64,000 bases of DNA from G963674835 sp963674835 (GTDB lineage Bacteria; Planctomycetota; Planctomycetia; Pirellulales; Thermoguttaceae), in NCBI GenBank assembly GCA_963674835.2, contig CAXXKC010000003.1, positions 1,178,001-1,242,000 on the forward strand, read 5' to 3'. Made by a program: the position numbers and the translations under genes. The notes beneath the pieces are model-generated. The model saw nothing but the letters and a program-made list of their open reading frames with translations. It was not told where the DNA came from and ran no database searches. This document shows, in pieces, positions 8,713 through 17,344 of this stretch. Each line of letters starts with the position of its first letter. Position 1 is the stretch's first letter.

Positions 8713-10326
8713 TTAGATGCTCTTTTTCTGGAACTCACGCCACCAGGCAGTGGCCATGTCATCTGTCCACTTGCCGGCACATTGGCACGCAGCGAGCGCC
8801 TGGTCGAGACTCGCCGCGTCTTGATACCGGTCGTCGGGCTTCTTGGCCATGCATCGAGTGATGACGGCTTCCAGGTCGGCGGGAACACTAGCGTTGATTT
8901 CGGTAGGAGGCTTCAGCGGATCACGGCAGTGCGCCACAATGATCTCCATAGGAGAATCTCCGAGGAATGGCGGTTGGCCGGTTACCAGGTAATAGGCGAC
9001 CGCTCCAAGTGAGTAGATGTCGCTCCGGGCATCGGGCTTGCCGGAAGCAGTCCCTTGTTCGGGACACATATACTGCGGCGAACCGGTAATCGCGCCCTGC
9101 TGAGTCAGATTGACATCCTCAGAAGCGACTACTTGCTGTCGCACCAGTCCGAAATCGAGGAGTTTTGCCACGTCGCAGACCCCTCCCCGCTCGGCTGCGC
9201 AGATGTTGGCGGGCTTGATGTCCCGATGAATCAGACCGCAGGCGTGAGCCTCTCGCAGGGCATTGCAAACCTGTCGCAGGAAATGGACGGCTCTTTCCGG
9301 TGGAAGAGGCCCATGGCGCCTGACGAGTTGTTCCAAGCTCAATCCTGGAAGAAACTCCATCACGTAGTAGAACGTGCCGTCATCGGATCGCCCGTAGTCG
9401 TAGATCTCCACAGTGTTCCAGTGCGTCAGGCTTGCCGTCGCCTGGACCTCACGCTCGAAGCGGGCAATCGCCTGGGCGTCGGCGGCCTTGCCCGGTTTGA
9501 TGAGCTTGATGGCACACGGTCGCTTCAGTAGCTGATGTTCGGCCCGATAGACCTCTCCCATCCCGCCCGATCCTAGTTGCTCCTTTAAGAAATACTGTCC
9601 CAACTGCCGGGCCCGGAACGCTTCTCGCCGAACGACGTTCACGGTGAAAGCTCCGAAAGTCGCTATCGCCACGGCGACGAAGGGCCCTGGGAGGAGGTTG
9701 CCCGAATGGTCGGCTCGCAGGCTTTCGGCAATGGAGGGACTGAACCACTTCATCCCGAAGATCAGGACATAGGGGATGCATGCCGTGGGAACGAGGACTG
9801 CTGCGGCTCGCTGCCACGAATTGGGCATGAGGATGCCATAGGTCAGGATCAGGATGCTCCAGGCAGACAGAAAGACATACTCCGTTGCGATAACGGAGGC
9901 AGAGTCTCCTGCGTGAGCAAACGCCGCCATTTTGGCGTAGCACATGACCATGGCTTGAACCATGACGGCCCCGAGGATGCCGATCTCGAAGAAGCGGAGT
10001 TGCGTGAGAGAGAACCGGACTCGACTTTCAAGCCCGAGCAGGCTGCCGACGAGAACCACAAGGACAAACAACCTCAGTCCCGCAAGGGGAACATCCTTGG
10101 CGAAGAAATTGGCGACAAACAGAGCAGCCAAGATGACCGACAGCAGGAATGCGATCGCCTGCAGTCGAGTACGGAGAAGCTTGGCCGTTTCGTCAGCAAA
10201 GTGGGGCCTTGTTCCCTCAACAAAGCCCACGTTCGGCAGCGAACTCTCCTTCGCACGGTTCCACTTCGAACGGGGACCTCGCTTGGGCGAGTAATCGTGC
10301 TTTGGCTGCAAATCCTGTGTGTCCAT
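8713..10326 (-). CDS. Membrane-anchored Hanks-type serine/threonine protein kinase with N-terminal multi-span domain
   Basis: 537 residues. Residues ~50-235 hold about six hydrophobic helices; the kinase domain follows at ~243-520. Motifs are complete: GSGGMGEVY (252-260), catalytic Lys274 in AIKLIKPG, HRDIKPANI with Asp369, DFGLVR with Asp391, then the activation segment GSPQYMCPEQ and SDIYSLGAVAYYLVTG. It should be an active Ser/Thr kinase facing the cytoplasm. Most bacterial receptor kinases place the kinase N-terminal to a single helix; here the membrane domain comes first and is multi-span, suggesting sensing within or across the membrane. The gene at 10414 lies 88 bp upstream on the same strand. 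Confidence 0.9.
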   Translation of the reverse strand: MDTQDLQPKHDYSPKRGPRSKWNRAKESSLPNVGFVEGTRPHFADETAKLLRTRLQAIAFLLSVILAALFVANFFAKDVPLAGLRLFVLVVLVGSLLGLESRVRFSLTQLRFFEIGILGAVMVQAMVMCYAKMAAFAHAGDSASVIATEYVFLSAWSILILTYGILMPNSWQRAAAVLVPTACIPYVLIFGMKWFSPSIAESLRADHSGNLLPGPFVAVAIATFGAFTVNVVRREAFRARQLGQYFLKEQLGSGGMGEVYRAEHQLLKRPCAIKLIKPGKAADAQAIARFEREVQATASLTHWNTVEIYDYGRSDDGTFYYVMEFLPGLSLEQLVRRHGPLPPERAVHFLRQVCNALREAHACGLIHRDIKPANICAAERGGVCDVAKLLDFGLVRQQVVASEDVNLTQQGAITGSPQYMCPEQGTASGKPDARSDIYSLGAVAYYLVTGQPPFLGDSPMEIIVAHCRDPLKPPTEINASVPADLEAVITRCMAKKPDDRYQDAASLDQALAACQCAGKWTDDMATAWWREFQKKSI

Positions 10327-10413
10327 GATATTCGCCTATTCGATATGGCCCGGTGAAAGCGCCTGCTCGGTCGCTCGCGGCTGCGTCTTATGGGCTACCG
10401 GTGATCGCCGCCC

Positions 10414-11028
10414 TCATCTCTGTTGTGCCTTCCACTGACGTGGACAGTTCCGCTCCAGCCACTCCTCAGCCGAATCGGCGGGTTGATCGCCGGTTGCCTC
10501 CGCCTCGATTCTGCGCAAGGCCCTTTCCAAGCGGCGCTCCACCATGCGGCTTTGGATGGCCTGGTCCTCGGTCATGCCCAGACTCCTCAGCACATTCTCG
10601 ACCCACTCGCCGGCAAACGGGCGCATCAATGGGTCTTCCAACGACAAATGGTAGACGATTTGGCACTCTGAGGACAAGTTGCTTCCGAATTGCGAGACGG
10701 CCTTATCGTGGACGGATAACGGATGTCGTTCGGCAACGATGATCAGAACAGGTTGGGTGTGGTCGAATGCCACTTGCGACGCTGAGAAAGCTCCGAGTGC
10801 ATCCGCCTTCGTCAGAAGAACACGCCCCTCACACTGCTCAACGTCGATTCCTTCCACCAATTCGTTGAGCGTATCCTGGAAATGGGCAGTGACGAAGATG
10901 GCGGCAGGACCTTTGGCGTCAGCGAGCGCCTCGGCAACGCACCGCCCAATGCCGCTTAGCTTGGCTTGCCTGGTTAGCCAGACGAACACCGGCTCACGCT
11001 TCGCTGTAAACCAGTTGAAAAGTCCCAT
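10414..11028 (-). CDS. Conserved hypothetical protein next to the kinase gene
   Basis: 204 residues from the ATG at 11028 (MGLFNWFTAKREPVF); an in-frame ATG at 11046 adds six residues and neither has a strong ribosome site. The sequence is soluble, with a Rossmann-like alternation (GPAAIFVTAHFQDTLNELVE, QPVLIIVAERHPL) and a charged helical C terminus (MVERRLERALRRIEAE). No catalytic motif was recognised. Same-strand placement 88 bp upstream of the kinase suggests a shared transcript; it could be a substrate or partner of the kinase. Confidence 0.6.
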   Translation of the reverse strand: MGLFNWFTAKREPVFVWLTRQAKLSGIGRCVAEALADAKGPAAIFVTAHFQDTLNELVEGIDVEQCEGRVLLTKADALGAFSASQVAFDHTQPVLIIVAERHPLSVHDKAVSQFGSNLSSECQIVYHLSLEDPLMRPFAGEWVENVLRSLGMTEDQAIQSRMVERRLERALRRIEAEATGDQPADSAEEWLERNCPRQWKAQQR

Positions 11029-11497
11029 CGAGGTTGCCCGTGGCATTGATAGCCGTATATTTCCGGCACTCTATCCTCTTCCAACCCGCTCCACCACCAT
11101 CCACCAGTTGCGAATACTCATGCCGAGTCCTCCCATTGGCACAGCGATCATTGTCGCAAATGCGTCGCTGACTGGGCAGCCAGGATTCCCATTCCCGCCA
11201 AGGCCAGGCCAAAGGCGCGTTTTCGGCTCCATCACCCTTGCCCAATCCACATAAACTACAGCCGCATAAGGGCTTCTCGGTCAAGGGTTTGCAGATTCAC
11301 CCTAAACGGGGGTGCAAAGGCGATGCCCGTCTGCGCGGCCATCCATGGGCCGCGGTCACTGCTTTGCACAAGCGTCGCAACACCCGTTGAAAGGTGGCGA
11401 GTGCTCTTATTCTCGGATGGCGTCGTCCTGCGCCCCGTCGCGAGTGAATGGCGATCGTAGAGTGTCCGCCTTGGGCACGTACGTGGGCAAGCTCTCG
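11029..11497. other. Gene-free stretch upstream of the kinase locus
   Basis: About 470 bp between the unknown gene and the beta-helix protein, both on the minus strand. Short open frames exist on both strands but none resembles a protein, and no repeat from elsewhere in the window occurs here. Confidence 0.4.
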
Positions 11498-13702
11498 CTA
11501 GTTGCTTCCGGTCGAGCCTGATCCGTCAAGGACAAGAACCGTGCCTGCCGTCTTGCCCAGTCGCGGGAACTGGCCGTCGGACAACGTAGTGACGACGCCG
11601 TTGGATTCAGTCTGGACAACGGTCTTGGCCAGGACGCCCCAGCCCCACAGAAAGCAGACTGCCGAAACGCTCGAATCCCGCGACACGATTACGGGGCCCT
11701 TATGGGGCGACCAATTCAAGAAGCTGCCCCCAAGCACTTCGAGCCGGGAGCGGTCTTCCGCTCGGAACAGCGTCTCCGCGTTTTCCGACTTGAAGCCCAG
11801 AATCCACGCATTCGACCGGCGGAAGGAGAACTGGGCGCCCGGCAAGTGCTCGTTGTTGATCATGCGAGCCCACGTCCGAACGTTCTCCAGGGCGAGCTTT
11901 CCATCGGCGTCGTCGGCGCCAAAGAACAGACAATCGTTGACGAAGACCTCTTTCGGAGCGCCCGTGGGCCGCGAATTGCGATAGAGCCGCCAAACGGCGC
12001 TGTTCTGGGCCGCCGGGCTCGGGAATACCATGTTCTCTTTCGCGGCATAGCCTCGGCAATGCTGAAAGAACACCAGGACATCTTCCAGAACCACGGTTCG
12101 GTCGGCCTCATGGTCGAGGAACACGCCGCCGGCGGTGATGGCCTGATGAATCCGCAACGGCTCAGCCGAGGCCTCTGCCACACGCAACAGCCCCGGTCCA
12201 TCGCGTTCGGTTGCCACGGAACGGTGCACGCTGCCAAACAAGCACGTAACCTCACGGACGGTTGCAGGGATGTTGACCGTGCCGTTGATCACGTAGTTGG
12301 CCTTCGGCAGGTAGACGACCGGCTTGCCGGAGTTCATGGCGAGCTGGATGGCGGCCGTGTCGTCGGCAACTCCATCACCAACCGCGCCGAAGTCGTCGAC
12401 GTTGGCCCATTTCGACACATCCTGCTCCGGAAGCACGACGGGCCAGTCCTTTGCCGACACGGGCTGCGATAGGGCCGCCGCATTCTTGGTTTCCGGCGAC
12501 AAGGGGACGGGCGCCGTCGATGTGTACTCCTCGATCCGCGTTCCCATTAGAACCGCCTCTCCGTCCTTTGTCACCGCGGCGCGGTATGCAGACAATGCGA
12601 TATTCCGGGCCAACAGGTAGCCGTCAGGTTCGACCGTCAAAGCCGCGTCGCTCTCGGTTGCGCCTTTCAATTGGCTGTCGAGAAGGATGACCTGGGCAGA
12701 GGGACCGGCACGGAGGGCAACCGGAGCGTCTGTGACCAACAGTTTCCGGGCGCTAAGGCAATTGCCGCCGGCTGTGTTGCCGACCTGAATCGCGGTGTTG
12801 CGCTGGTGCGAGAACGTGGCGTACTCCAAGGCCACAACGGTCTCGCCTCCGCCGCGCAACTCCATGCCCGTGTCGAATCCATCGATGACAAGGTCATGGT
12901 GATAGCCGGTGGCGTTTCTTCGGTCCATCATCAGGCCGACGCGGCCGTCGCCGTCACCGGATCGAATGGCCACATTGCGGACGCCGCCCCAGTTGGAGGA
13001 GTTCCAACGCAGTCCGACAGCTCCCGGATTGCCCTTGCCCGTGTCGATGGTGACGTTCTCGAGGATGTTCCCGAGATTCACATTGGAACCTGTTGCGAGC
13101 AGGAAGAAGGTGAGCACGGCCTTTTCGTCGCCCTGTCCGAACCCTGGGGCCGAGTCTTTGAGCCGAATGACGGTCTTCTGGCGGCTCTGGCCGAGAATGC
13201 GGATCGACCAGTTGCCCTCCGCATAGACGCCCCTGCGACCACCGGCGTTCAGCTCCGTTTCCTGCTGCAGCGACTCGACGTGCACGAATTCGACATGGGA
13301 CCAGCCTTTGAGGATATTGATGGCCAGGGCTGGCCAGCCCTGGTCGACCGTGTTGCTAACCAAGTACGTGCCATCGGGCAGATAGATGACCCAGTTGTGG
13401 TTTTCCTTCTTGCCACAATACGAGTAGTTGGGGCCCGCGAGCATTTCGCAACGGTCGCGGACGAACTGCATCGCATCGCACAGCGCTTTGGTGTCGTCGG
13501 TCGTACCGTCGCCCTTGGCATTGAAGGGTGGCTTGGTCACGTCCAGCACGCGCCCGCCCTTGCCATTGTGGAAGAATGCCTCCGGCGGAAACACTTGACA
13601 GATCGGCAGACTGCGGTCGCCTGGCGCAGACTCGGCGGCATTTACGGCGGGACAAGCCGCCGCAATCGCCAGACAAACGGTAAGCAAGCAGTTGTGGTTC
13701 AC
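11498..13702 (-). CDS. Secreted protein with two pectate-lyase-3-type beta-helix modules
   Basis: 734 residues from a GTG start at 13702, chosen because AAGGA lies just upstream and the product then begins with a clean signal peptide (NHNCLLTVCLAIAAACPAVNAAES); an ATG at 13780 is in frame but spoils the signal. Two N-terminal caps of the pectate lyase superfamily occur: FNAKGDGTTDDTKAL (residues ~58-72) and VDDFGAVGDGVADDTAAIQ (~440-458), each followed by a YLPDGTY/YLPKANY turn and beta-helix repeats. This suggests a duplicated right-handed beta-helix enzyme or binding protein acting on polysaccharide. Polysaccharide lyase or GH28/GH55-like activity cannot be assigned from the motifs. Confidence 0.8.
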   Translation of the reverse strand: MNHNCLLTVCLAIAAACPAVNAAESAPGDRSLPICQVFPPEAFFHNGKGGRVLDVTKPPFNAKGDGTTDDTKALCDAMQFVRDRCEMLAGPNYSYCGKKENHNWVIYLPDGTYLVSNTVDQGWPALAINILKGWSHVEFVHVESLQQETELNAGGRRGVYAEGNWSIRILGQSRQKTVIRLKDSAPGFGQGDEKAVLTFFLLATGSNVNLGNILENVTIDTGKGNPGAVGLRWNSSNWGGVRNVAIRSGDGDGRVGLMMDRRNATGYHHDLVIDGFDTGMELRGGGETVVALEYATFSHQRNTAIQVGNTAGGNCLSARKLLVTDAPVALRAGPSAQVILLDSQLKGATESDAALTVEPDGYLLARNIALSAYRAAVTKDGEAVLMGTRIEEYTSTAPVPLSPETKNAAALSQPVSAKDWPVVLPEQDVSKWANVDDFGAVGDGVADDTAAIQLAMNSGKPVVYLPKANYVINGTVNIPATVREVTCLFGSVHRSVATERDGPGLLRVAEASAEPLRIHQAITAGGVFLDHEADRTVVLEDVLVFFQHCRGYAAKENMVFPSPAAQNSAVWRLYRNSRPTGAPKEVFVNDCLFFGADDADGKLALENVRTWARMINNEHLPGAQFSFRRSNAWILGFKSENAETLFRAEDRSRLEVLGGSFLNWSPHKGPVIVSRDSSVSAVCFLWGWGVLAKTVVQTESNGVVTTLSDGQFPRLGKTAGTVLVLDGSGSTGSN

Positions 13703-13764
13703 CACGGCCTGTTCCTTGTGGATGGTGGGAATAGTGAGAGGTTGCACCGTATCGCGAGCATATG

Positions 13765-13861
13765 CTAGTGCGTGTCGCACTCAACTGTAGCGTGCGTAGC
13801 GGCGTGTTTCCGCGGTTTCGAAAGCGAAAAACACGCTACGGTTACGCCGAACGCGCGCTAG
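13765..13861. repeat. 97-bp CTAG-bounded palindromic repeat, copy 1
   Basis: Begins and ends with CTAG. The first and last 30 bp are imperfect inverted repeats (about 21 of 30 positions match, including GTAGCGTG near the inner end), with an inner GCGTGTTT...AAAACACGC pairing. The element recurs with identical length at 36746-36842. It lies just upstream of the beta-helix gene and 131 bp before a 103-bp palindrome. No coding capacity; it looks like a MITE or REP-like element. Confidence 0.8.
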
Positions 13862-13992
13862 ACGCAACGGCTGCGCATCACCTTAGCATCCGTGCCCGTA
13901 GGAAACAAGGCAATCGCTCACGGAGCACGCCTCTTCTCGGGGCGTGTCGGCGGGCGTTGAACACCGGCCGGTCAGAAACGTGAACGGCGGTC

Positions 13993-14095
13993 TATTGATG
14001 CCTGTATTGAAAACGGAACAAGGGGTCCAACCCAATCCTGATCTTTCGGCCTCCCGATGGTCGGCCTCGTTCCAATTCCAATGCAGGACCCAATA
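13993..14095. repeat. 103-bp TATTG/CAATA palindromic repeat, copy 1
   Basis: Starts TATTGATGCCTGTATTG and ends CAATGCAGGACCCAATA. The outer ~36 bp of each side are imperfect inverted repeats and the centre carries a smaller GGCC-rich palindrome. Three further copies of identical length and orientation lie at 23315, 32171 and 36926. Copies differ from each other by only a few bases. Confidence 0.9.
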
Positions 14096-14208
14096 GAACC
14101 GAGTCCCTGCGAATGTCGCTCGGCAGAAAGAACGTGGCATTTCTTGTCCCGGGAATTGGGTGGATGCGACAAGAACGACCTCGCCTCGCGCACGTCCGTG
14201 GCAACGCT

Positions 14209-14634
14209 TTAGGCGTTGGTCAACCCTTCATTGAACGCATCGAAGTCATCGAGTTCGGGCACGGGCACCATGAAGTTCCGCCGGCAGTAAGCCACCAGGC
14301 TCTCAATATGCCGCTGTTCATTCGCCCGCCGGACCAAGCCGAAGCGATGGCTGACAGGTAATCCGCTTCGGCACGCCACCGAAGAACTCGAACGCCCTAC
14401 GACGGCCATCCTGGAACGTCTCGGTGCATTCGCGGGGAAAGATCCGGGCAGAACACGGCATCGCTGTAGAGAATCGACATGACGAACACGGCGACCTTCC
14501 GTGCCTGCCCGCGATAAGGAACCGTCGCCTCGCCAAAATCGACCTGGGCCTCGCCCGCGGCTGCTTTCGCCGATAGCCAGGTGGCTGCTCGTGCTGAAGG
14601 GTCTTCTTCACGGCATTGCTCTCAGGACTCACGC
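14209..14634 (-). pseudogene. istA: Decayed IS21-family istA transposase
   Basis: Fragments of IstA are readable in different minus-strand frames. VKKTLQHEQPPGYRRK matches the N-terminal third. After a frameshift, AQVDFGEATVPYRG and VFVMSILYSDAVF match the first catalytic Asp region of the rve domain. RAFEFFGGVPKRI follows in another frame, and then RANEQRHIESLVAYC and RRNFMVPVPELDDFDAFN from the C-terminal part. Internal deletions remove the segments between them, and neither the N-terminal helix-turn-helix nor istB is present. The order of matches is that of IS21 IstA, so a degraded single copy is the simplest reading. Confidence 0.75.
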
Positions 14635-15059
14635 ATGCGTCGTTCCTGCTCTTTTCGCCGAGCGTGCTGGTGTTCGATGGAACGGACCACATTCCGACGC
14701 CCCTGGGGCGAATCGCTCGAGTGACCGCTGGCAAGCGCCAGCGCACTGGATATCGACGGTGGATCGCGGCCAAGCACACCCATGATAGGGTGTTTGCCAG
14801 CCGCCAAGGCGGGCGGTCCGACTGTTCCTGCTATGCGGTATCCGGGTGGATCTGCCCAGCCGCGCGCCGGCGCCAGGCTGCAAGCTGAAGACTTGAGAGT
14901 CGATACAAGACACAAAAGAAGGACAAAAAGACCAGTGCGGTCAAGGAGGCTGGCCGAGCGCGCTGCTTTTGGGAAGGCGGGAATACTCTTCTTCTTCCCC
15001 ACCGACTGGTAGAATCGTCGGTTAGTGTATTGCGCAGCATGCGACGAGAAAGGCATGTT

Positions 15060-17288
15060 ATGTCCGACGGCGAGACGAGAGTATCCGGGATGGGGCTCCT
15101 GGAAGCAACAAGCGTCGGAGTGGGCGCGATCGTCGGTGGTGGCATTCTCGCCCTCACGGGACTTGCATTCGCGACGAGCGGGCCGAGCGCCATTTTGGCA
15201 TTCGCGCTGAACGGGATTCTCGCGTTTCTGACCGCTGCGAGCTTTGCGGAACTGTCGGCCATGTTTCCACAGTCGGGCGGGACCTATACGTACGCGAAGA
15301 AGGTCCTTTCGGTAGAGGCGGCTTTCGCCATCGGCTGGGTCGTTTGGTTCGCCTCGATCACTGCTGGCGTTCTGTACTCTGTGGGCTTCGGGTATTTCAT
15401 GGCGGCGGCGACCGCCGAATTTTGGCGGACGGTGTCCGGCGAGCCGCCCGCGTGGCTCACCGCACGGCCCGCAGTGGTAGTGCTTGCCGTGTTGGCGATT
15501 GCTTTCTACACTTCCCGGCTTGCGCGCAAGAGTGGAGGCGGGGCGGCCCACTGGGAGAACTTCGGGAAACTCGTCGTTTTCGCCGTTCTGATCGTTGGCG
15601 GTGTTTTTGCGCTCAGAAGTCACTCCATGGAATCGGTCGGCGCCAGTTTGACCCCCTTCTTCTACGGTGGAGCTCTCGGACTGTTCCAGGCAATGGGGTT
15701 CACGTTCATCGCCATGCAGGGTTTCGACCTGATTGCGGCGGCCGGAGGGGAGATCCGCGATCCCACGAGAACGATCCCGCGCGCCATGTTCTTGTCCCTT
15801 GGTATTGCACTGGCGACGTATCTTCCATTGCTGTTCACAATTGCTGTGGCTGGCATCGAGCCCGGTCAGTCGATCGCTTCTGCGAGCCGGAGTAATCCCG
15901 AGGAGATCGTTGCCATTGCTGCGAAGCGATTCTTGGGACCGCTCGGGTATTGGCTTGTCTTGGTCGCAGCGGTCTTGTCCATGTTGTCCGCGCTTCGAGC
16001 CAACCTGTTTGCCGCTTCCCGAATCGCCCTAGCGATGGCTCGCGACCGGACCATGCCGTACCTGCTTGCCAAAACCGATCGCGCGCGGGACACGCCCGTG
16101 GCGGCGATCCTGGCTACTGCATCGATTATCGCCGTCGTTGTGGTTGTGCTGGCCGATGTCGGGGCGGCCGGCGCGGCGTCCAGTCTGATCTTTCTCGTTA
16201 CGTTTGCCGCAGCGCACTGGATTGCGATTCTCGCTCGGCGCCGCCGAGGCGGTCCGGGACCCTTCAGAATGCCGTGGTTCCCCCTGGTGCCTACGCTGGG
16301 CATCGCGACTTGCCTCATGCTGGCCGCTTATCAAGGCGTCATGGTTCCGAGTGCCGGGCTCGTGGCCGGTATTTGGCTGTGCGTAGGAGGCATCTTGTTC
16401 GTTGGGTTGCTTGGCCGCCCCGCACGCGTTGTGGATGCATCCACGGAGGCGCAAGATCCTGAGGTCTCTCGGCTACGCGGGCACAGTCCGCTGATTCTGG
16501 TACCAGTCATCAATCCGACAAATGCCGAACCAATGATCGCTGTGGCAAACGCGTTGAGTCCTCCGGAGGTCGGGCGCGTGCTCCTGCTTTCGGTCGCGGT
16601 TCTTCCGAATGACTGGAAGGCGGGCGACGACATCCTGGCCGTTCGACACGCACAAGCCGTACTGGGCGAAACCCTGATCGCTTCGGCCAGAGTCGGCCTG
16701 TTCCCGGAGGCCCTCGCCACCCTCGCATTCAACCCTTGGAAAGAGATCAGCCGAATCGCCGCTGAGCACCGATGCGAAAGCCTGCTGTTGGGCCTCACCA
16801 CGCTTGAGGGCGACGTGAGCAAATCGCCGCTCAATCGTATCCTCTCTACCGCGAGTTGCGAGGTCGTGGTCCTGCGTGCCCCGCTTGGCTGGCAGCTTTC
16901 GGCCGTGCGCAATATTCTGGTTCCGGTCGGAGGGCGCGGATGGCACGATCGGCTTCGGGCTCGACTGTTGGGTAGCCTGTTCCGAACGGGTGACCGGCAC
17001 GTTACGTTCCTGCGCGTCGTTCCCGAGAACGCGCCGGCCCAAACCTGTACTCGCGCCCGTCGCGACCTGGCCCGGGTCGCTCGCGATGAAGCTCCGGGCC
17101 GGTCCCGAGTGAAGGTCGTCACGTGCAACGAAGCAACCCAAGTGATTGTCAACCATGCCGCCGAGAGCGACTTGGTGATCCTCGGGGTTGAGCGTACAAG
17201 CCGCTACAAGAAGGGATTCGGCCAAATGACACTTCGTATTGCGAGGGAATCGTCGTCTCCGATCCTCATAATCAGCCACCGAGGATGA
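15060..17288 (+). CDS. APC-family amino acid permease with C-terminal universal-stress-like domains
   Basis: About 742 residues. The ATG at 15060 is preferred because AGAAAGG lies 6 bp upstream; TTG 15030 and ATG 15039 are in frame. Residues ~10-440 form about 12 membrane helices with the APC start GLLEATSVGVGAIVGGGIL, a GxGxxxGGGI-type unwound helix 1, and FGYxxAxxGGEIRDPTRTIPRA (seen as GFDLIAAAGGEIRDP). The remaining ~280 residues are cytoplasmic and contain two UspA-like alpha/beta units (PLILVPVINPTNAE, NILVPVGGRGWHDR, DLVILGVERTSRYKKGFG). The substrate is probably an amino acid or other amine; regulation by nucleotide binding through the Usp part is a family-based inference. Confidence 0.85.
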   Translation: MSDGETRVSGMGLLEATSVGVGAIVGGGILALTGLAFATSGPSAILAFALNGILAFLTAASFAELSAMFPQSGGTYTYAKKVLSVEAAFAIGWVVWFASITAGVLYSVGFGYFMAAATAEFWRTVSGEPPAWLTARPAVVVLAVLAIAFYTSRLARKSGGGAAHWENFGKLVVFAVLIVGGVFALRSHSMESVGASLTPFFYGGALGLFQAMGFTFIAMQGFDLIAAAGGEIRDPTRTIPRAMFLSLGIALATYLPLLFTIAVAGIEPGQSIASASRSNPEEIVAIAAKRFLGPLGYWLVLVAAVLSMLSALRANLFAASRIALAMARDRTMPYLLAKTDRARDTPVAAILATASIIAVVVVVLADVGAAGAASSLIFLVTFAAAHWIAILARRRRGGPGPFRMPWFPLVPTLGIATCLMLAAYQGVMVPSAGLVAGIWLCVGGILFVGLLGRPARVVDASTEAQDPEVSRLRGHSPLILVPVINPTNAEPMIAVANALSPPEVGRVLLLSVAVLPNDWKAGDDILAVRHAQAVLGETLIASARVGLFPEALATLAFNPWKEISRIAAEHRCESLLLGLTTLEGDVSKSPLNRILSTASCEVVVLRAPLGWQLSAVRNILVPVGGRGWHDRLRARLLGSLFRTGDRHVTFLRVVPENAPAQTCTRARRDLARVARDEAPGRSRVKVVTCNEATQVIVNHAAESDLVILGVERTSRYKKGFGQMTLRIARESSSPILIISHRG

Positions 17289-17344
17289 GTACCGGGGAGA
17301 GGCACTCAAGCATTTGGCGATCCTCGGGGACCTCGGGATGTCCT

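Noticed and set aside
12671..13768. 365-codon plus-strand frame opposite the beta-helix protein
   Set aside because: Antisense shadow of a gene with signal peptide and family motifs; no ribosome site.
13993..14095. Short peptide frames inside the 103-bp repeat (for example PVLKTEQGVQPNPDLSAS)
   Set aside because: The frame differs between copies in its ends and lacks a ribosome site; the inverted-repeat structure explains the conservation better.
14622..15623. 333-codon minus-strand frame
   Set aside because: Runs antisense through the start of the APC permease and through the istA relic; low-complexity charged translation.
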